64,000 nt of DNA. It comes from Sclerodactyla briareus (Eukaryota > Echinodermata > Holothuroidea > Dendrochirotida > Sclerodactylidae). The stretch covers positions 110,267 to 174,266 of the forward strand of contig JAODTK010003232.1 of assembly GCA_026419785.1 (NCBI GenBank). Direction: 5' to 3'. The notes below the pieces were generated by a model. It was not told where the DNA came from and searched no databases. It saw nothing but the letters and a program-made list of their open reading frames with translations. Positions 58,020 through 64,000 of the stretch are shown piece after piece. Position numbers and translations under genes: made by a program. The number at the start of each line of letters is the position of its first letter. The first letter of the stretch is position 1.

Positions 58020-58900
58020 ATCCACCAGGATGGATTGGGATGATACTTGTTTTGTGTGTGTTCCCCGTCATGATACATGATTCCTATTATTTGGGGTCAG
58101 GTCACTGGAAGTTAAGGACTGAAACCTTTGGGGAACCTAGTATTAGAGAATTCATCGACCCCATCAAAGTTTTAAATTAGGTATATACTTCCTCATGGGG
58201 TTAACACGGACCCTATTGTTTTTGGTGTGACAGGATTCATCTTCAGTGGAAAGGAAAGGGATAGTGTGAAAGATTGATAATCTGGCCAATTTTTAGCTGC
58301 GAATACTATACCTCGACCCACCTGGATTGGTCCCAAACTAATAGTCGGTATGTGGGTTGCCCCGTAATGAGTACGCCAAAACACAAAAAAAAAAGGGGAG
58401 AACGATGAAGAAATGATATCAAATTTTTGACTTGTGAACATGATAACCTGACACCACAGGGATGGATCAGCCCATATTTGGTATGGGGTTTCCCTTAATG
58501 AGTATTTTTGAGTATGTATCTTTATCAGTTTTGTTTCGTGGTCAGTAGAGGGTCTGCGGAGAACCTTATGAACAATAGTCCAGAATGCTTTTTCTGACTA
58601 AGTTGAATTTTGATATGTAGCTTTCTTATGGCAATTGTGAGATTCTGATATTTTGTCCAATGAACAACATACCTGATGGTATGGATAGATCAAGCTCTTA
58701 TTGGTATGGGGGGTTCCCTGTAATGAATGCATGATCCCTATTATGTTGGGGGGTCATGTCAAATGTTATCTGGGGTCTGCAGAGGTCTAAAAGCTTTTTG
58801 AACACATCAAGTCCAAAAAGCTGACATGGTGAAGTTGAAATTACATATTTAGCTTTCAAATGGGGAGTAGGCTTCAGTTTGAAAACCTTGTGAAAGTCCA
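58020..58900 (+). repeat. Degenerate tandem repeat, about four copies
   Basis: The sequence sentence GGATGGAT(C/T)..(G/T)..(T)TTGGTATGGGG..CCC.(G)TAATGA recurs at about 58,028, 58,318, 58,461 and 58,678, each followed by text like TCAGGTCACTGG..GGGGA. Copies are strongly diverged. Confidence 0.65.
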
Positions 58901-59560
58901 GTTCAGAATGCTAGAACTATCGGTGAAATTAAGTGAGTAGCTTTAGTGAGTACACTTGGATCCTACTGTATTTGGTAAGAATTGGGGTCTCTTTTCATAA
59001 ATTAGAAAACAAGCGCAAGTCAAAGTATCTTGGTAGCTGCGGACAGCAAAATTCTCTGGCGAATACACTCCCATGTTCTTCACCATTCCACATTATTGTA
59101 TGTCCACATTTAGTTGACCTTTACTGACATCAGTCATAACCTTGGAATGACTTCGAACACGTCTACCACATTGGCCTAAATTTCTATATGTATATTTGCT
59201 ATATATGACCAGGCACAACTCATTCCTAGGCCTGTAGCAGTGAACAGTGGATACAAACTGCCTGGATGCGTGTCCCCCATTCCTCAATTCATTCCACTAT
59301 AGAGTGTCCACACATGGGCCTAAGCCCGCCAGTACCTACATATGAGGGAGTGATAACAGACTGCCCATATACATTACTGCATGTAAGTCCGCCTCTATTC
59401 ATCGACTTGCTGACAGGTACAATGCTAACAGTCCCCTTCTAGCTGCTGCCTGCTCTGCAGTGATATGAGCAATGTTTCACAAACAATAGCAAAATGAGAA
59501 TGGTTGTGGGGAACAATAATTTGGGTAATTAATTGGATTTATTAAATCTAATCACACTGC
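58901..59560. other. Spacer, nothing recognised
   Basis: No supported feature. Confidence 0.4.
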
Positions 59561-59565
59561 AACAA

Positions 59566-59735
59566 GGGCGCGGCCACTGTCTGAAGTTGGGGGAGGGGTC
59601 AAGAGGCAGTTTTGGGGGGGGTCGGTCTCGAGGCAGTGATGGGAACATTTTGTGTGTGAAAAAATCATGTATGGAGGCCTTACCAAATGTTGGGGGTCAT
59701 GAACCCCCGTCATCCCCTAGGGCTACGCCCTTGCT
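59566..59735 (+). repeat. Dispersed G-rich repeat family, copy 3 (longest)
   Basis: GGGCGCGGCCACTGTCTGAA ... GGAGGCCTTACCAAATGTTG ... GGGCTACGCCCTTGC. The short inverted ends (GGGCG / CGCCC) hint at a small element. Related to 15,085-15,245 (inverted) and 33,170-33,265. Confidence 0.7.
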
Positions 59736-61495
59736 AGGCAACCTGATCGCCTGTACAGTTTTGAAGTTCTGAGTAACGGGATGATATCACGGACGAAACA
59801 ACGAAAGGAAGAGAGTTAGTGACTTTTGGAGCGGCTAAAACTCATATTGGCCAAATTTTATCCTGGATACACGATAACCGGACCCCGCCTGAATGGATGA
59901 AGCTCCTGTGTGTTCGTAGGCTTGTGTTAAGACGTCGACATATTCCGCGATTTTTGCCTGCTGCCTTTTAATCCGGCATTACATTTCCGCACTGTGCCAC
60001 CATTAGTCTTCTGTTTCATTGAACAGAGTCGACTACTACAGTTGGTGGCGCAGTGCAGAACTGTAATGATGGCTGTGCGTTCCAGATAAAGCCGCCGGAA
60101 ATCAGGTAATATATCAACTTCTGTCATTAACACCAGACTAGTGTGTTGACTGTGTTCGCCAACGATGATAGGCTATATACATGAACCCTGTGGTCGAGCA
60201 GTTAAGTCTGAACTGTGGAACCTTGTAAACACGCTCGGTCCGGAATGATTGGTCCGATGAAGTGAAATGTAGTTTGCGATCCTGGAGACCGCGCTAATGG
60301 CCAGCAAGGGGGGGGGGGGGGAGGGGGGTCACCCATTACAAAATAATCGAGGGAACAAATCGGGAGGGGCTCCAAAACTTTGGTGGAGCCTGAATGGAAA
60401 ACATTCCCCCCCCCCCCCCGCCATCCTCCAAAATTATAATTGGACCTAAGGCCATTTTTTATTCCGCATAGTGAATAACAATAGATTTACTTCTACGACG
60501 GATGACCATATTAGGAGTAATTATGAATTCTTGCATATCGTGATATTTTTTTGCGGAATCGTCAGTTTTCACGCGATTGGGGGAAACCGGGAACTTTTGG
60601 GGGGGGGTGGGGCGCAACCCAATCGAAACGAGTTTTAATTTGAAGAAACGAAACACCAATTGCTCAGACGGAGAACATTGTATTTTGGGCTACCGTTCGC
60701 AGTCTCCCAAGATCCGGTTTTGGACTTCTTCCCCAACATGGGCTTACTTCATTCTCCAGCAGCATAATTCCCTGTCCAAGATGCATTCATGATATTGGTG
60801 TGTCGTTCCATTGAACTATGCAGGGTAACCCAGGTAGGTTCTGATTATTAAGAAGAATGCTCGTGTTTGAACGGAATCTAAATTTCAGGTTCCGGAAAGA
60901 TCTCTCATATTATCAGTGCTTACCCACGGGGGGTCAGAACGCCCTCCCCCCCCATGACTCCCATTTACAATAAATGGTTAATACAAAACTGATTTTTGTC
61001 AGTTCAGTATAGGTTTTTGCAGCTGTTATGAGGAAATTTGCAGCAATCATCTGTCTCGGGGCCCATTTGTCCGTATTGCCAAGAGGGAAGGTGAGACATT
61101 TATTAGGTGCACGTCCCTTGGGTTCCGACTTCAAACCCCCCCCCCCCCCCTTAAAAAAATTAAAAAAATTAAAAAAATTAATAATATTCTGCCTTTTCGG
61201 TATTGTGCTGCAGCCGACCTTTTTTTTCATTTTAGGTGGGTGTTTCAAAAGTCACCCCCTTCCCCCGGCTTACGGCCTAGAAAATATCCACTGTGGGTAA
61301 AATATTCTTTCTCCGCCCAGGGTCACTATTGTGCTCTCTCTCCGCCGAGTGTGAGTCTGGTCGAGTCACACCAGAAAATGGGTCACATTGCTAACATTTA
61401 TATTATATCATTAATCATGTCAGTGAACTCTGTGTCAACCCACGCTGCTGTAAAAATTTCATCAAGTTATGCTAGATTATACTATATGGAGGTTA
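59736..61495. other. Spacer with homopolymer runs, nothing recognised
   Basis: G/C runs at 60,309, 60,408 and 61,137, and three copies of TTAAAAAAA at 61,151-61,180. No supported exon. Confidence 0.4.
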
Positions 61496-61496
61496 A

Positions 61497-61852
61497 GGGC
61501 CCTTCAAAACACCCGGCGCGCGACGCGATAACGCCGCGATAAAAAAGTTGAAAACTATAAGATTAGTTAGGCCCTTTCACAACGGCGCGCGACGCGATTT
61601 TTTCGTGTTGAAAATGAATCAACTTTTTGTAGCTTGTCGCCAAGGTGTCTCGAGCGATATTTTTTCGGTGACCAATCATCGTCCGCCTGTAATATCCAGG
61701 ATCGGGTTAGGTAAATGTCCCATTATAATAACACATCGCTGAGCGATAAAACCATCGCCCGCCTGTTGAAAGGTCCTGCCCCTTTTTTAAATTTGCGTCG
61801 CGTCGGCGTCGCGTCGCGTCCGTCGCGCCCGGTGTGAAGGCGCCTTTACAGC
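61497..61852. mobile_element. Element with GGCGCGCGACGCGA ends (nested copies)
   Basis: Two left-type ends (GGGCCCTTCAAAACACCCGG at about 61,497, and GGCCCTTTCACAACGGCGCG at about 61,571, both followed by CGACGCGA) face one right end (GTCGCGCCCGGTGTGAAGGCGCC at about 61,829-61,852). This suggests a MITE inserted next to or inside a relative. Very CpG-rich ends. Confidence 0.65.
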
Positions 61853-62404
61853 CTGATTTATTGTTTTAATGACCGTATATGGTTTACCTATGTAGCGATC
61901 TTTTCAGTTGTGTACATGAGAGCGCTATCATTTCCCGCCACATGTGTTTATGACGAACAACACTCCAAAGGCAGCGAAGTTAGCAGGCTCAAACTGACAA
62001 GACTAGTACTAAGTTTGCCACTATGCCCCGAATCAGGATTTGATCCAAGATGCCAGGCCCCATGTTAATTCATCTTCTTAGCTTCTCGGGTCACCGACAG
62101 GCATTCCATGTGGCGAATACCTCCTGTCAGTGTAGGCGTATGGCAAGATTCCTAATACTTGAGAGGCGTTTGAATATTACTTTTATCATAAAAACCCGTG
62201 TCACCAATGGTTGTTGTGAAAACTTCCCTCAAACAGAGCACAAACTATAAGTTACGGCATGTTGTTGGGTTTTTTTTTTTTTTTTTTCCCTGTAAGGTTC
62301 AGCTAGCGGATCCCACGTACGCACGACCTTTTCCAGTTGCTGCGCCAGTGTACTTGTGAGAGCGCTAGTTTTTTCCCCACTCCGTTCATCGCCGATACGC
62401 CCCA
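61853..62404. other. Spacer, nothing recognised
   Basis: Contains a 17-base T run at 62,271; no supported gene. Confidence 0.4.
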
Positions 62405-62530
62405 GTAGCGGATACAGAGGGGGGTTCCCCCCCCCCCCCCACTTCAAGCTTTTTTCAAAAAACACTAATGCATTCTAACCATAAGGTGGATGTAATGGTT
62501 CCTTGGGGTAGTACTCCCCCCCCCCTCCCC
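62405..62530 (+). repeat. Dispersed repeat with C/G runs, copy 2
   Basis: CAGTAGCGGATACAGAGGGG, a C run, AACACTAATGCATTCTAACC and AAGGTGGAT match 36,050-36,190 in order. Confidence 0.75.
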
Positions 62531-63369
62531 TCCCCAGCGTATGCTAGGAGTTATGATCTAAGGCAGTATCCGAAGTGCATCCGTCTAATTTCAGGAAATA
62601 CGAGCCTATTTCAGGAAATCTTGAAATTTCGATGTGGAAGCACTGGTACTATTATATCTAGTATATTACCGCACTTCTTAATCTAGCATAATCAATAACG
62701 TTTAGTATTTTCGGTAACCGTTGTTGTAAGACAGCCGAGGCGCTTAAATGCACACGAAACAAACGATCGCTGGTCCAATAGACCGTTACCTTCTTACCTA
62801 TCCACATCTAAAGAGAAGTCGTAAGGATCGCTAGACAAATATCACGAGTGGAGAAGAGGCTGTTCAAAAGGACCGTGTCCAGTCAGCATTTTTTCCGTGC
62901 AAATCGTGTTCGCATGCCTGGTCCTTGTGCAACTACGAGACCCACAAGTCGGTCCGTTGTCTGCGCTGGAAAGTCTGCACCCATCATACCAGGTTTACTT
63001 CTCGGGCCCTGCTTAATGGAACCTGGATAATGAGGAGTAGTAGAATGTATATCCATACTCAATGCAAAGAATCGTCTAGCTTCGGCCGGATTCGCACTCG
63101 CAATCCTTCGATTACCAAGAATGGAACCCTCTGGGCTTATTCCGTTCTCACCTACTACCTGGTAGACTCCTGAAGTGCCAACTGGCCAAAATTGCAGAAA
63201 ACAACCCAATTTTCTAAACGTCATGGGGAAGCGAATTTTGTAAATCAAGTTTGTAAATCAGTGCTACTAAGCCGTATCTTTTTGCCGATTTTAGTTTTTG
63301 GAGCTTTTTAGAGGTTGCCCACTCTGTACTACTGCATGGGAGCCGGAAGATGTTTCTCTGATCCCCTGC
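62531..63369. other. Spacer, nothing recognised
   Basis: A 121-codon minus-strand frame at 62,883-63,248 has no recognised family. Confidence 0.4.
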
Positions 63370-63475
63370 AGGGCGGCGATCATTGGGGGGACGGGGGGGG
63401 GGAACGGCGTCCCCCCCCAATTTTTGGTTGGGGGGCGCAATTGCCTTTGTCTCCCCCGCCCCCCCCCCCCAGTAT
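63370..63475 (+). repeat. GGGGGGAC-type repeat, copy 2
   Basis: GGCGGCGATCATTGGGGGGA, a G run, then AACGGCGTCCCCCCCCAATT and so on; the inverted counterpart is at 39,841-39,945. Confidence 0.7.
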
Positions 63476-63764
63476 TTGGGCCCGATGCTATTTCGCGACA
63501 CTGTCCGGCATATCACCGCAGCAACGTGTTTAAAAGCAATTCATCATGAAATAATTAATCAAGTTGAGTGGTTCTGCGGTTCCTTTTCGATTTTTTGCCG
63601 CTACGCGCGCAGGTGTTTCGATGTGTCCCGGTTAGGGTTCGGTCGCATGATGTGCCTTGTGCAGATATATGATGTGCCTCAGACGAAAAAGAAAAAAATG
63701 CCTGAATTAACTCTGAATGTTTCTTTATATCCCCGCACACTTTCAATTGGGTTTCTGGGAGATT

Positions 63765-64000
63765 ATGTTTCGGAGGCGTAGCCCCGTCTCCCTGCCACCG
63801 GCCGCCGCCGCCTTCGGTAACTTTAGACGTTAACGCAACAACTCTTTAACGCTTAATTCGATCGATCTGAAACTTGGTACCCTGTCCGTCCGATAAAATC
63901 TGGATAAGTTCGAAAGTGGGGCATCGCTGCTTATCTGCTGCCCTCTATTTTGCAGGTCACACACGAAAATACCCGTTAGTCCGATTAATCAAAAACTTGT
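63765..64000. repeat. Second copy of the 33.6-kb repeat family, cut by the window edge
   Basis: GTTTCGGAGGCGTAGCCCCG followed by CCGCCGCC, TAACGCAACAACTCTTTAAC and GAAACTTGG; compare 33,650-33,780. Continues past the window. Confidence 0.55.

Noticed and set aside
62883..63248. 121-codon minus-strand ORF and tRNA-like text (GGATTCGCACTCGCAATCC)
   Set aside because: No cloverleaf with paired arms could be drawn, and the ORF matches no family I know.

Overview
The window looks like nuclear DNA of an animal, most likely a marine invertebrate. The genes present are metazoan: a nuclear hormone receptor, ribosomal protein P1 and an Out-at-first (OAF) homologue. They are split by introns with GT/AG borders, and the rest is AT-rich, repeat-rich non-coding DNA full of small DNA transposons. 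I see no bacterial operon, no CRISPR array, and no rRNA or tRNA that I can support. The exact phylum cannot be read from the sequence.

Layout. (1) 0.35-14 kb: a + strand nuclear-receptor locus. Two exons of its ligand-binding domain (5,440-5,545 and 13,541-13,845) are separated by an 8.0-kb intron. That intron is packed with about 45 copies of a unit that resembles the intron's own 3' splice site, and the authentic acceptor is itself the last, degenerate copy. Two oppositely oriented copies of a 1.39-kb hAT-like element lie at 351-1,743 and 8,411-9,792. Smaller elements have landed inside the array. An unrecognised minus-strand ORF lies at 3,676-4,237. (2) 14-24 kb: no confident gene; dispersed repeats, a GC-rich minisatellite at 17.3 kb and several MITEs. 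(3) 24.0-26.2 kb: the last three exons of ribosomal protein P1 on the minus strand; I could not find its first exon. (4) 26-40 kb: transposon-rich, with a LINE endonuclease fragment split by a second element, a TTAA-flanked element, CG-rich palindromes and simple repeats. (5) 40.1-41.2 kb: a coding-like tract of unknown family, broken by frameshifts. (6) 43.7-57.2 kb: OAF on the + strand, three recognised exons. The terminal exon is followed by about six decaying tandem copies of its own 3' end. A candidate exon of an unknown gene (50,675-50,890) and more MITEs lie in its long intron. (7) 57-64 kb: no gene recognised; degenerate tandem and dispersed repeats.

One caution applies to every gene here. 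The P1, OAF, receptor, 3.7-kb and 40-kb coding stretches all carry one- or two-base frame changes, several of them in homopolymer runs, and OAF also has an in-frame TAA at a conserved tyrosine. Canonical splice sites argue against processed pseudogenes. The simplest reading is a consensus with leftover indel errors, but real decay cannot be excluded from sequence alone. The genes have unrelated housekeeping, signalling and transcription roles and do not form a pathway.
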